This document shows, piece by piece, positions 43,301 through 53,635 of a stretch of DNA of 64,000 nt. Below the pieces are notes generated by a model. That model did no database searches. It saw only the letters and a program-made list of their open reading frames with translations, and was not told the origin of the DNA. The stretch's first letter is position 1. The number at the start of each line of letters is the position of its first letter. The translations under genes and the position numbers were made by a program. The stretch is from Toxoplasma gondii ME49 (taxonomy: Eukaryota > Apicomplexa > Conoidasida > Eucoccidiorida > Sarcocystidae): the NCBI RefSeq assembly GCF_000006565.2, contig NC_031480.1, positions 3,197,529-3,261,528 on the forward strand, in the 5' to 3' direction.

Positions 43301-46300
43301 AAGGAAGAAGAGAAGAACGACGAGCGATGCATACGCGAGCAGGAAAAGCGAAGAGCAACTTAGAGAGAAAGAGACACACTCCGGGGTTTGCGTCTAGTGA
43401 AAACGGCTTGTCTGGTCACCTCCGACAGTCACCACCTCTGTGCCTCCTTACCCTCCGAATATCGACGGGTTCCGCTGAGTGGAGGATCTCCGTCAAACCG
43501 CGAATCAAGGGAACGACGTAGTCGGTCTGCAACACCAGACACAAGGTCCCGGGAGTCTCCCTGGGGAGGAAACTGTAAAACCTAGGCCTCCTCACATTTC
43601 CTATTCCTTTGCACATGCACTGCAGCGCCCGGCACCCCGATCAAAACGCGCCTCGGTCCACGCACAACACCCTCCAATGCACACAGATCAAGCAGGTGCG
43701 TACCGGACAGGGATTGGCTATGAGCCCATCTGTGCATCTAGATTGATATTCGGTGACTCTTTTGGTGTGTTGCCTCATCTCCTTGATTGTACGACGCGTC
43801 CTCAATTACCTGCTGCGGTGGGCCGGCAGCCAAGCTGGCGACAAGAGCAAGAGCAGCGCAGTAGACACCCCTGAAAATACAAAAGCAGCAGAAGCGAAGC
43901 CAAAATGACTGCGCAGTGCAGGCGTCCATGTGAGGCGTGCAGGGCACAGGCGACGCATGCTTTCTAGTTCCTGGTTTCAATGTATCAGCGCAATTGGAGT
44001 TGTGCATAACAAATGCGTTTTTTCCAGTGAAATGCCACCGGCTTTCCGTGTCTATGCCTGCAGGTCTGTGCAAACGCTGCAGACGCGCAAACAAGACCCC
44101 GGACCTCCACTGGTGAGGCTTGAGAACGCAGGAGACACAGGCCTTTCCACGGGGCTCTGTGAAGTGCATGCAGCCAGAAGTCAAAAATCCTAAAAACAAC
44201 TCTAAATCCTGGAGAGTTCGTGTCACGTGCAATACAGCAAAAAACGAAAGGGAAGAAAAGTGGAGAAATCCACACTTGCCTGTGAATCGTGCGTCGCGTC
44301 TTGAAGCAAGAGGCGAGGAGGTCGCGAAAAGCGTCGCCCCCGACGGCCACAACTGCGTCTGCCCAGCAAGTCCTCACGCGGAAGTTGGAGCACAGAAGTG
44401 CTGCGCAGATCCAGGAGACACAAAACGAGGGGAACCTTACGGAAAAGATTCTAGACAGAAGCGGGACACTGGACTGAAGGACCGTCCGGAGATCCCTCGT
44501 TCTGAAACAAAACAAGCATGCGTCGCAGACAGTGGAACTCAAACATGGCGCAGTCTGGCACTGAGATACTTGGACTTTGTTTGGCTTGCAGAGAAAAGAG
44601 CGCTGAGAGACTCAGAAGCATGAGTTCAGTCTGAGTGTGTGAAGTTGTGATTCACCTTCCAAGAATTGATTACCACTCAGTAATTCATACTTTTGGAAGT
44701 ATGAAACTTCAACTCTGTAACTTTTTATGTGTCTCATACCGAGGATTTTCAAGGCAGGGATAAGTATGTCCGCGCCATTCTCGTTGAACCTCGCGAGCCT
44801 GTCAGATAGCACGCCGTCACCGCGGTCGCCGGCCAAGTCGGAGGCGGCTGACGTTTCTAGAGGCCCTGCCCCAAATCCTCTGGACGCGCCGCCCGCGAGA
44901 GCGCGGTCCGCTGCATGCGACTCGAGGCTGCCTGTCTGGGCTCCGAAAGCGAAGCTTTCGATGCCCGGGAAGAGTGGCTCACCCCCTCCCTGCATGGCGG
45001 CCGCGCGCCGCCTGGACCTGTAGGCCTGAGCGCCCTCAAACGCCTCGAAAACGAGGCGAATCAACAGGCTGACGATCTCAGGGGCAACGCGTTCGAGTGT
45101 CTTGGCTGTCTCCTCTTCTGCGACGGCGCCGCAGAGGTCGAGGGTGTGCTGGGCCGTCTTGGGTCGCTGGTCCGGAGCAGGGGCCATTGGCCCGCGAAGC
45201 ACGGCCTCCAGAAACAGCAGCAGTGCCCAGAGGCCCTCAGCCACACTCGCGCGCCGGTCGTCCGTCGCCGGCAGACGCAACGCCGCATGCTGCTGCTCCA
45301 CTTCCAGTCTCATCAGCGCGTGAAGCACCTCAAGGCCCCCAGGGCGAAGGCCGGGAACTCCAGAAGGCGCCTCCCCCGCCCCCAGGTTTCCTTGCCCGAG
45401 AGACGTCTGTCCAAGGGTCGTTTGCCCACGGGTCCCGAGCATGTCATCCATGATCGCGGGGATGGCGCGCGGGAGCTGGAGGAGATTTCCGAGAAGCCAG
45501 CCGCCGGTGCGTAGTTGAAGCGCGGGAGAGGTGCCAGGGAGAAAGCTGGGATCGACAGAGGATGAGGGTGCACAGTCAAGGGGTGGGGCTTGGGAGTCTA
45601 GCTGAAGCAGTGCGTCCTGCATCGTTTCCAGCGCGACTGAGACTCCTCCCTGCTCAATCAGGCCTCCCTCCAAGTCCGCTGCGATGTTCCCCAGCGCGTA
45701 GACCACCTCGTGCTGGATCTGTCGGAGACGCAGGACCAAGGGAGGTCCAGCGAGCCGGTCTACAGGTCCTGCTTTTTCGATGACCGCGCGCAGACGCCGG
45801 AACACCGAGAAGAGCAGCGGCAGCCAGCACTGGACAGAAGCTTCGGGGAGGGGCTGGGCTGCCACGGCGGCAGCGACGCAGCCACAGGCGTGCTGCAGAA
45901 GGCTAAGAGCGAACTCGAGGACGAGAGGAGACCCAGGTTCTCCCGGCAAGTCCAGGAGATAGGTCGCCGCGTCGAGAGCCGCTGGCACGACCTCGCCAAT
46001 CGATTGAACGAGAGAGGCCATGAGCACAGGGCCTGGCCCAGTGGTTCCCGGGTCAGGGTTCGCAAAATTCAAGCGGGGCTCCAGCTGCGGTCCCGTGAGG
46101 AACGCGCTCGGATTCTCTAAGAGGTCGGGGTAGCAGGCGACGAGCTCGTGGAGAAGCTTGGTGAGGAGCAGCGCCTCCTCGTGGACCGGGAGAGGACGGG
46201 CGCTCTCGCCATCAGTAGCAAATGGCGGGAGGGGAAGCAGAGCCTGGAGTCGCTGCACAATAGGAGTCAGCGGCTGAGGAAGCGGCGGGGCCTCCAGAGG

Positions 46301-46789
46301 CATGAACTGGCGCCTGCGAGACGCGACCGCCTTGTCCCGGTCCGAGCGACGCACACGCAGAAGGCTCGAGTGTCGGGAGGCCTGGTGAAGCGACGAAGCC
46401 GTCGGCCGAGAACTCTTGATGCCTTCATGGTAGCGGTGGCCAGAAGCAGCGCGGGGCTGCTGGGATTGTGGAGAGGGAAGGAGGGGGGAAGGTACAGACC
46501 CGATGCCGACGCCGACGCGCGGGACATCAGCGAGCCCACCGGCGCTCTCTCTCCAACTACCCCCGTGATGAAAGGCAAACGGAGAAGGGGTGCCTGCCTC
46601 GGGGCCTCCCGGAGAGCCCCCTAGAGGGCCTTCTGAAAAGAGTGTGCGCGCAGGCACGAAGAACAACTGGCTCGGTCCAGACACCGGGTCCGGTGTTGCC
46701 GAAGGGGAAGCTTCTGCCGCATCAGACTTCTCAGCACCGTCACAGGAAGACGGTGGGTCGCCAGCCCGGTTTGGATACTGAGACTCCAT
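40310..46789 (-). CDS. Divergent importin-alpha-like armadillo protein
   Basis: Importin-alpha adaptors carry nuclear-localisation-signal cargo to importin-beta. Resolved exons are 46789-44740, 44400-44280, 43870-43810, 43526-43452, 42880-42741, 41580-41176 and 40424-40310. Reading phase is kept across the first four joins and the last one. After a basic stretch 'VRRSDRDKAVASRRR', which could be an importin-beta-binding-like segment, armadillo repeats follow: 'HEVVYALGNIAADLEGG', 'LRTGGWLLGNLLQLPRAIP', 'ADILIPALKIL', 'DAVVAVGGDAFRDLLAS', 'CAALALVASLAAGPPQQ', 'EAAVSLLHVGLNHGKKHL'. The C-terminus is 'LLPCLQKIESAQFLHDRAI' and an acidic 'YFDDFNEAEGDEEA', as in importin-alpha. Most WxxxN signature positions are replaced (YxxxN, WxxxN once, then none), so cargo grip may differ. 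The second intron (44279-43871) uses a GC donor. The link between 42741 and 41580 is incomplete; 42225 onward is a candidate exon. Confidence 0.7.
40985..41050. repeat. TA/GATA microsatellite in an importin-like intron
   Basis: Interrupted ATATAT and GATAGA tract within the intron 41175-40425. Confidence 0.85.
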
Positions 46790-47383
46790 GAGCAAAGGAA
46801 GAGAGGAAGAAGAACGCACGGGGCACGCACTCTCCGGTGCTCTGTGACTTCGTTCAGTCCGCGAAGGCAGCTCTGGTCATTCTGGAAAAAAGAATTGGCG
46901 ACGAGCATATATAATCGAGGCTCGTTGTGGGACGGAGATGCGCTTCTCAAAGCCTAGAAGCTGCCATGAAGTGGCACGGCGCCGCGGCTGTCCTGGGCAT
47001 GACTCAGGTGACTTTTGCGGTGGTACAGAACCGGATGCAGGTTGGCGGAAGAGTAACAGTTGCTCCCTCGCACCGGCCACCCTCCGTGGAAAAGTCGGGA
47101 CAAAAGGAAACAACGGAAAATCCGAAAGTTACGACCGAATTTCGGAGGTAGAAGCTCCTGGGCATTTAGCCAACACGAGAAGTGGCCGACCCAGGCTTCA
47201 CCGGAAAAATCTCAGTATCGCGAACGATGCAAGGAAAATGTACGCCATAAAAAGGGGGAGGTAACATGTGCAATGGTTCGCGTCGCTTTTTTTCTCACTC
47301 GGCCGAGTGGAAACATGTGCTGTGATGCGTTGGGTGACTAGGCGTGCCAATTTTTTTCCCCTGTTTCACCCCCCGGTGAACAG
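46790..47383. other. 5' region of the importin-like gene
   Basis: Upstream of the importin-like ATG. It may also hold the first exon of the plus-strand candidate gene that follows; open segments at 46927-47264 could contribute but no in-phase join was found. A pyrimidine tract ending CAG at 47383 is a plausible acceptor. Confidence 0.4.
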
Positions 47384-48095
47384 CAGCGAACAGCACAGGC
47401 AGGGAGGTCTAGATGTGGCGCAGCAGCGACTGGTTTTTCAGGGGAGGGAGGCTCGCAGCGTACTCGGGATGACTTCAGCTCTGTCTTTCGCCCACCACTT
47501 CGCCCGGAGTGAGCAGGTTCGGGGTACGCGGAGGAGGGTGGCTGAAGACCACCTCAGTCGCCTACCCCGAACACTTGCGCAGGACCGGCCAATGTGCGGG
47601 CCAGACATCAGCGAGTGCTACATCGGAGAACCGCTCGCAAATCCTCTGGGACAGTACCGAAACGGCAAGGCACAGGGTTTTGCGCTTTCTCCTGGGACAC
47701 CATGGGACCTTCCGCGCGTCGCGCTCCGTGTAGATGCGGGTCCCGAAAATACTGCCAACAAACAGCTCTCTGCCTACGGTACACAGGTCGTGTGCTGGGC
47801 TGCTTCGAACACAGGTGACACGCCCCAGCGACTAGAGTTCTCGATAAGCTTCTCGACAGCCACGCTACTTCTGGCTTCCCTTGTAAAAACCGTAGTTGTT
47901 GAACGTCTATGCCGATAGCAACGGTTGGGCGCTCGACCCCCGGCTCGCCGTGGCAGATCAGGTGTTCCCGCGATGAGAGCATGCCGCCACTTGGCGTACA
48001 ATCACTGCCGCCACGGAAAAGGCGGGCACGTTAGCACGTCAACTGCTCCCACTCTCCTTAACATGGAGTCAGGAAACTTCTCTACCGAGGAATAG
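47384..48095 (+). CDS. Candidate spliced gene, unknown function, 5' end unresolved
   Basis: I do not recognise a family. Proposed exons are 47384-47516, 47583-47778, 47815-47882, 47919-47961 and 48022-48095, ending at TAG 48093-48095. All joins keep phase, with introns of 66, 36, 36 and 60 nt. The product has ordinary mixed composition, for example 'MCGPDISECYIGEPLANPLG' and 'LLNMESGNFSTEE' at the C-terminus, and no low-complexity runs. Only the third intron must be removed to avoid a stop; the other three are in-frame and open, so their status is uncertain. No start codon was assigned. The neighbouring genes with similar tiny introns make the model more credible. An antisense frame (47608-47982) competes but has no splice support. 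Confidence 0.4.
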
Positions 48096-48655
48096 CAGTG
48101 TGTTGGAGGTTTTTCGGGAACTCAGTAACTGGAACGATGTTGCCGAGGGATCGGGAGGTCAACCATGGAAACAACTTCTCTCTAGACACCACCAACGAGA
48201 CCACACAACTCCTTAGCATATGTTTTTTTTTATATCCGGCGAAAAAGAAGCTGCACCGAAACCTCATGAGATAGAATCAAAGCAGAGAAACAGCTTCCTG
48301 ACGGGGTTACGCCGCTACTATAACGGCATTGACGCCACAGAGTGGGCTGACTCTCGCTTGGTGGCCTGCAGGCTTCCGCGCTCCAGAAGTCTCTGGGGAT
48401 TGCTTGGACTACGACCTCTTCTTCCGACGACTGAATAACTAATACACGATCCCGCCGTGTAGTCCCTCGCTCAAGTCATCTGGCAATTGTTGAGGAAATA
48501 TCCACGCAGCTCTTCTTCGGTCCGTGCCAAAGCGTGTGTGCTTGCTGGGATACGCTGCAGTCATCTGTATCTGTTTCGTTGCTTCGCAGCTTTGCAGTCA
48601 TCCGACGAGTCACATTTGGCTTACCAACAGAAACAGTGTCATTTTGCTACAAAGG
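48096..48655. other. Stretch between the candidate gene and the PGYxGxxP gene
   Basis: Contains one 72-codon plus-strand frame (48220-48438, starting MFFFISGEKEAAPKP) of ordinary composition. It could be an exon of an unrecognised gene. Nothing firmer can be said. Confidence 0.3.
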
Positions 48656-50040
48656 TTATGCTGCCTCTGGAACAAATCCCATATATCCAGGGATGTGCAG
48701 AAGGCTGAAACGACGACAGGAAAAGTACGTGCTAGGCAATGAAGCATTTCGTTGTGTTGGAGCAGTCCTGCGTCTACGCTTCGAAGTGGATCTCCCGCGG
48801 GAGAAAGTGAATCTGAGATTGGATCCAGTAGCTTACTATGTTTGAGAAAGATTTACTTTGTTCACCGGTCGCGGAGGCTTGTCCCTTGTTTTCCGCTGGT
48901 AAGGAATGGGTGGTGTTGTCTTCATTATATAGCCCTGTCAATGAGGACCGGCGCAACAAGGAACCAGAAAATAATGCGAGTTTTGTAAGAACCTGAAGGT
49001 GCTTGAAGTCACAGTGTGTCTTACCGAATATCCAGGAATGTGACCCTCGTATCCAGGAGTGCCTTTCCTGTTCGGCACACCAAGAACAGATGGGGCAGTG
49101 AGTAGACATGTCGGCTCGAGCTGGAACAAAAGAAGACCATTATCAGGCTCGATACCGCAGCAAACGTTGTGAGAAGACTTACGTCAAGTCAGTTTTATTG
49201 GAAGGGAGAAACGTAGCCTTCGTCGGCAGAAACTCTGTGGGGGGGTGGCCTGAGTGTCCTATTTCTACGGGTACAGGAGCGAGACAACAACTCACACGCT
49301 TTGGGGACTGATACCCTTAATAGGGCAAACATTCCCGCCTGATAGGATTGGAGCAAAGCCTGAGGAAGTCAGACATCCGTAATTCTGAAGCATGTTTACA
49401 ACTGTTTTCCCTGTTCCCCAACCTCCACGAATAGTAGACAACTGCATGAAGCAGTGCGCTTGGTGGCGGCTGACAGCCGCCGAAAGCGTGCATCTGTACC
49501 TGATGTGTAAATAGTATCTCCCCATGGACGGAGGAGGCAGCTTGGTCTATCAGTCCCCTTGTACAGAGCTGGCTGTTGTCTGCGGTTGCACGTTGACACA
49601 GACTCGGGGTGAAGCAATAGTGTATCTTCAACGGACTACAAGATGTTCCATCGCTCTTCGTGAACGTCTCTCAAATTTCAACGCTTCCCCTCTAACCAAG
49701 CCCACACCCGTGTGAGAAACGCTCCTATCGTACCGATGATGAGGTACTTGGAGGGTTTTATTGATCGTCGTCATGTATTCTGACTTCCGCCCACATGTCA
49801 CACCGCCTCCCATCTCTAGTTGACGCTCTATCTGTTTTGCCGTGACCGCGTCGCCTTCGGTGTGTCGCGGTGTTTAAGACCATCCTCAACAAATGTCTTG
49901 ATCACCGTCTCTTCACGACGCTGAGGCGGACGGAACTCTAGCTGATAGAGTGTTTTCGGCAGTTCATCTGCATAGTGTGTCACGGGCGCAGGGTAGCTCG
50001 CCGCTGCTTCACTGTAGAAACGTTTTCTCTGGGCCGCCAT
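48656..50040 (-). CDS. PGYxGxxP-motif protein, possible microtubule inner protein (CIMIP2/FAM166-like)
   Basis: Ten exons join in phase to 271 residues: 50040-49917, 49854-49734, 49691-49633, 49579-49500, 49441-49315, 49264-49183, 49067-49025, 48934-48866, 48812-48778 and 48731-48656. Introns are 62, 42, 53, 58, 50, 115, 90, 53 and 46 nt. ATG 50040 has a strong context (A at -3, G at +4); an upstream in-frame ATG at 50091 is an alternative. The protein carries 'KGTPGYEGHIPGYS' and ends 'LLHIPGYMGFVPEAA'. The PGYxG[HF][IV]P signature, together with Pro/Tyr-rich spacing ('MKTTPPIPYQRKTRDKPPRP'), resembles short proteins that line ciliary doublet microtubules. A 'GGWGTGKT' stretch fits a P-loop pattern but has no NTPase context. 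The motif is seen; the microtubule role is inference. The 49025/48934 junction has an alternative donor at 49012. Confidence 0.6.
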
Positions 50041-51176
50041 CGTGCATAATGCCAACAAAAATGGCAAGACAGAGGAGGCTATGATGCACATACCACGCAG
50101 GTATTATCCGCGAAACGTAAATGCGATAACATGCGGAAAACCTGTCTGGGGTAGCGATTTTAGGCACGACAGAGTACAAGATCTAGTTTCGTGTAAAAGA
50201 AGGGTATCCTGCTGCGCAAAAACGTGTATGGGACAGTGTTCGCTAGAACAACATGCGAAAGGCACAATTCCTCAGCTGCCATTCAGATGCGCTTGGGCAT
50301 GGAGGATGTCGCCGGCCCCCCCAGCACTGTTGATCAGCACGCTCCCGTTTGACAGTGATAAACTTGATAAGTGGTATGAATTTCTTAATCACCTAAATCG
50401 TGACACAACACATCATTTTAACTGTGTTATAAGATCGATTTGTCTTTTCTCTTGCTGACACTGCACATACGGGTGAAAAGCCGGCATCAGCGTACGTGGC
50501 ACAAGCGGACAAGGACGTCTGATACGGCACCTTCGCCCGGAATCTTGTGTGAGACAAAACGTTAAGGAAACACGATTGGCGCAGATCTAATGGTTTTTCC
50601 AACTAGAAAGAACAGTTAACCAAGCATGTTATCAAGACAGGGCTGGATGATTCCGTACACACTCCCGGAGGAGCTCGTGAAGTTCCCCCCCCCCCGGCGC
50701 TGAGGGCTCCTGTCATCAAAGTGTTACTGTGTAGTGCCATCAAGTCGCCCAACCTATCGCAGAAAAGGAAAAAAGCCACAAGTGGAACATTACATATTTA
50801 TTGATATGCGCAACTATACATCAATGTAAATACTCCGAACATATATAAAAGGGTGGACTCGGTGTATATGTAGAGAACCGACAGAGTAGCGCAAACACGC
50901 AGGGTAGGCAACGCGCCCGCCCCCCCCCCAACGTATGGAAAAGACAACCACACGGTGGACGGTACATCGGTTCCAGTGCATAAGTTACCGTAAAGTAGAG
51001 ATCTTACCCTCTATGTAACACTAAAGGCAATTCAGGAAATACACAAACGGTAGAGATGACCGTACGTACACCTTGGTCCAACCGGCTCGAGCGTTGGTAA
51101 CAATGAAACAACTCGTTTTGATATTTTTCCGGGCATGGATGGTGTATCAAACCCGAACTGTCACTCGAGTATTAAA
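50041..51176. other. Divergent intergenic region with poly-C tracts
   Basis: It separates the oppositely oriented PGYxGxxP and CPW-WPC genes and should hold both promoters. C11 lies at 50685-50695 and another long C run near 50920-50929. No frame with coding features is seen. Confidence 0.6.
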
Positions 51177-53620
51177 ATGAGAGCCCTCCATCTTTTTGCT
51201 TGTATAGTGTGGGTGGGGTTATTTATGAACGGTCAAGCTTTCCGCTTCCGAGTGCCACCCGATTCACGAAGTCTTTCGGGACAGGAACTGTCCTTCTCAG
51301 GAAACAGCCACCAAGCGCAGCAGCAGCAGTCAAACCTCCTACACGAACTGCTCAAACGCGAAGCAGAAAAAACGACTGACTGCAAGCGCAAAACGAAGCA
51401 AAGCTTGCAGCAAGCTGCAGCGGTGATCCCCTCAAAAGAAAAGCTGCGTCAGCAATGTCTTGCACAGGCACAGGACCTCTTACTGAAGGTAGTTATTCCT
51501 TTGAAAGTAGTTCACCGTTTATTTGGAACCCTTGTTTTGAACAGGTTCCGTTTACTCACCGGGGACAAGTTGAACAACAGATGAAAGAGAAATGTGAACA
51601 ACAGGCAGAAGGTAGGCTCTTGTGTGTGCTGAATCGGGACGCCATAGCGCTACGATATGAACAATGGTACAGAACAGGAGGATCAACTGAGGGAAAACCA
51701 GAAGAGAGCACGTGACACCGTCGACCAGTGCGATGATCTAGTAAGAGAAGACGCGGTATACTAGCTGGAGTGAAGTCGTGTACACAACAGTGGCCTCAGC
51801 TACAGGGCACTGTTAACAGAACAGAGGAAGCAGCACAAAAAAGGCGTTCACTGCAGGCTTCAGCTCTAGGATATGACCTCCGAGATCTGGAAAAAACAAT
51901 GTCGCCTGAAGTAGCGAGGGCCTTGAGAACTGCATACGCGGAGGCTGAAGGCTGCGACCACGATTACTCATTCCTCTGTCCGTTCTCTTGGACAGAAGGC
52001 AGCGACGGCTTTACCTGCACAGCTCCTGCCACTTACATCGGTGGGTCTCGCAACACATCTACTGGCAAGCTCAGCACACGCCCTGTATTCCTAGGGAGAT
52101 GTGAGAAAACCCAGAACTTTTCCCTCTCTAAGGAAGAAAAGCAAGCAAAAGAACGCGAGTGTCTCGTCACTTGGCCATGGTAACACAACTTGCCACTTCG
52201 TGTACGATAGCAAATAACTCGTGACACTGTTTGCTAGCTTGAAGAAGTGTGTGCGCGACTATACGCAGCTTTGTCCGACTGGATGGACCGAGTAAGTTTG
52301 CTTCACATCGTACTTATACTCTAGAATTACAGACTGGTTGGTAGGGTTGGAGCTGGTCATTGTTCCGCACCATTTTCTTACTCCGGTAAGCCCGAACGCG
52401 TTCGTCTGCGTTGTGACCCGGTCAGTTAGCACACCCTTGTCTTCTAGGGCGATGTTCGAGAACAATGAATTTCGCTGAGCTTTCCCGGTATGATACTGGG
52501 ACCTTGCGCTTTTAGGCCCCAGCCATCGATGCATCCCGGGTTCAGCCCAGAGAGAGAAAGATGGAGTGCCGCATGTGACACCTACTGTATGAAATAGCTT
52601 CAATATTGGAGCTTTGGCCACGTGTACTCCTGGGCATCACAATTTAGGGCCTTGCCAAGCCGCTTGCAAACGGGATTTTTCGGTCCCGTGTCCCGACGGC
52701 TGGACCTCGATTGGTAATTTATACGTCAACTGCTCCAATGTCCCCCGGCATCAAGGGCCGACGTGCAGGAGGCGAGGGAAAGTGCAAAGCTCCTGAGGGC
52801 TACGTCGGACCTTGCGGACCTGTGGAAAGCGTCGGGAGTTTGGATTCTGAAACCAAGCAACTGTTCGAGAAGAAGTGCAACGTTCTGTTCCCCTGCGAAA
52901 GCAAATGCAAACGTGATTACTCTTTCGCTTGTCCCGCAAGTTGGAGGAACGTTGCCTTAGAGAAATGTTTGCCTGGGGTAACGATGACGGCAACCGTTCT
53001 TGATTTGACTTCGCTGAACGTCGTTGTGAACAGGACAGCTACGCAGGTCCTTGCAGAGAGGAGGTTAATTTCGCCAGTCGAACGGAGCAAGACAAGATAG
53101 CATTCGAGGAGCGATGCTTAGCTGATTGGCCGTGCATCGAGGAGAAATGCGAGCGTGATTTCACTGCCCCGTGTCCGCTCGAGTGGGCAGAGGCACACAA
53201 AGCTTGCATGGCTCCGGTATGTTTCTGTGCACAGTAGCGAGACGCCGAAGCCTGTATTAGCCATCCTTCAGGCTCACTATGAGGGGCCTTGCGAGGAAAG
53301 GCAGGACTTTGTCGGCCTAACACCCGAAGAGAAGGACGCTGCCATGGAAACATGTGAAGGTCGGTCTTATCCCGTCAACGAAGCAACTTTACTTCGAATG
53401 TATAATGCAACTACAGTATTCTGGCCTTGCAAAGGTGGAGAGGCTCTGCTGCGCGACATGGTGAGTGCCAGAGCGCTTGGCTGCGCGCGGATGTGTAATT
53501 TATTTTGCTTGTATGAACTCGCAGGTGGAAGGCGGTCCGGCGATGGGTCGCGGTGTCACCAGTTTGCTCGGCGGCCCGGTTGACTCTGCCACAGGAACAA
53601 TCGTAGGCTTCATATCGTGA
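51177..53620 (+). CDS. Secreted protein with five CPW-WPC domains
   Basis: CPW-WPC proteins are an apicomplexan family; in Plasmodium they are zygote/ookinete surface proteins. Fifteen exons join in phase to 551 residues. ATG 51177 was chosen over 51135 because it directly starts the signal peptide 'MRALHLFACIVWVGLFMNGQ'. Exons: 51177-51488, 51545-51611, 51673-51740, 51791-52040, 52095-52179, 52238-52291, 52333-52385, 52448-52487, 52546-52586, 52648-52713, 52769-52977, 53034-53216, 53272-53359, 53417-53460, 53525-53620. Introns are 41-64 nt. After a helical Gln/Glu-rich N-terminus come five tandem domains. Each opens C-x-[RH]-D-[YF]...CP..W, has C-x-[AP]-x...Y-x-G-x-C, and closes C-x3-[WF]-P-C: 'CLVTWPC', 'CDTYWPC', 'CNVLFPC', 'CLADWPC', 'CEVFWPC'. 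Most of the closing and middle motifs are rebuilt only by splicing, which validates the introns. There is no C-terminal membrane anchor. Confidence 0.9.
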
Positions 53621-53635
53621 ATGCGAGTCGACTCA

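Noticed and set aside
48752..49101. Plus-strand gene ending ECLSCSAHQEQMGQ
   Set aside because: In-phase plus-strand joins are possible, but the minus strand gives two PGYxGxxP motifs and consistent phase through ten exons, which is the stronger model.
49400..49441. GGWGTGKT as an ATPase P-loop
   Set aside because: It fits the Walker A pattern by residues only; the spliced protein has no Walker B or other NTPase features.
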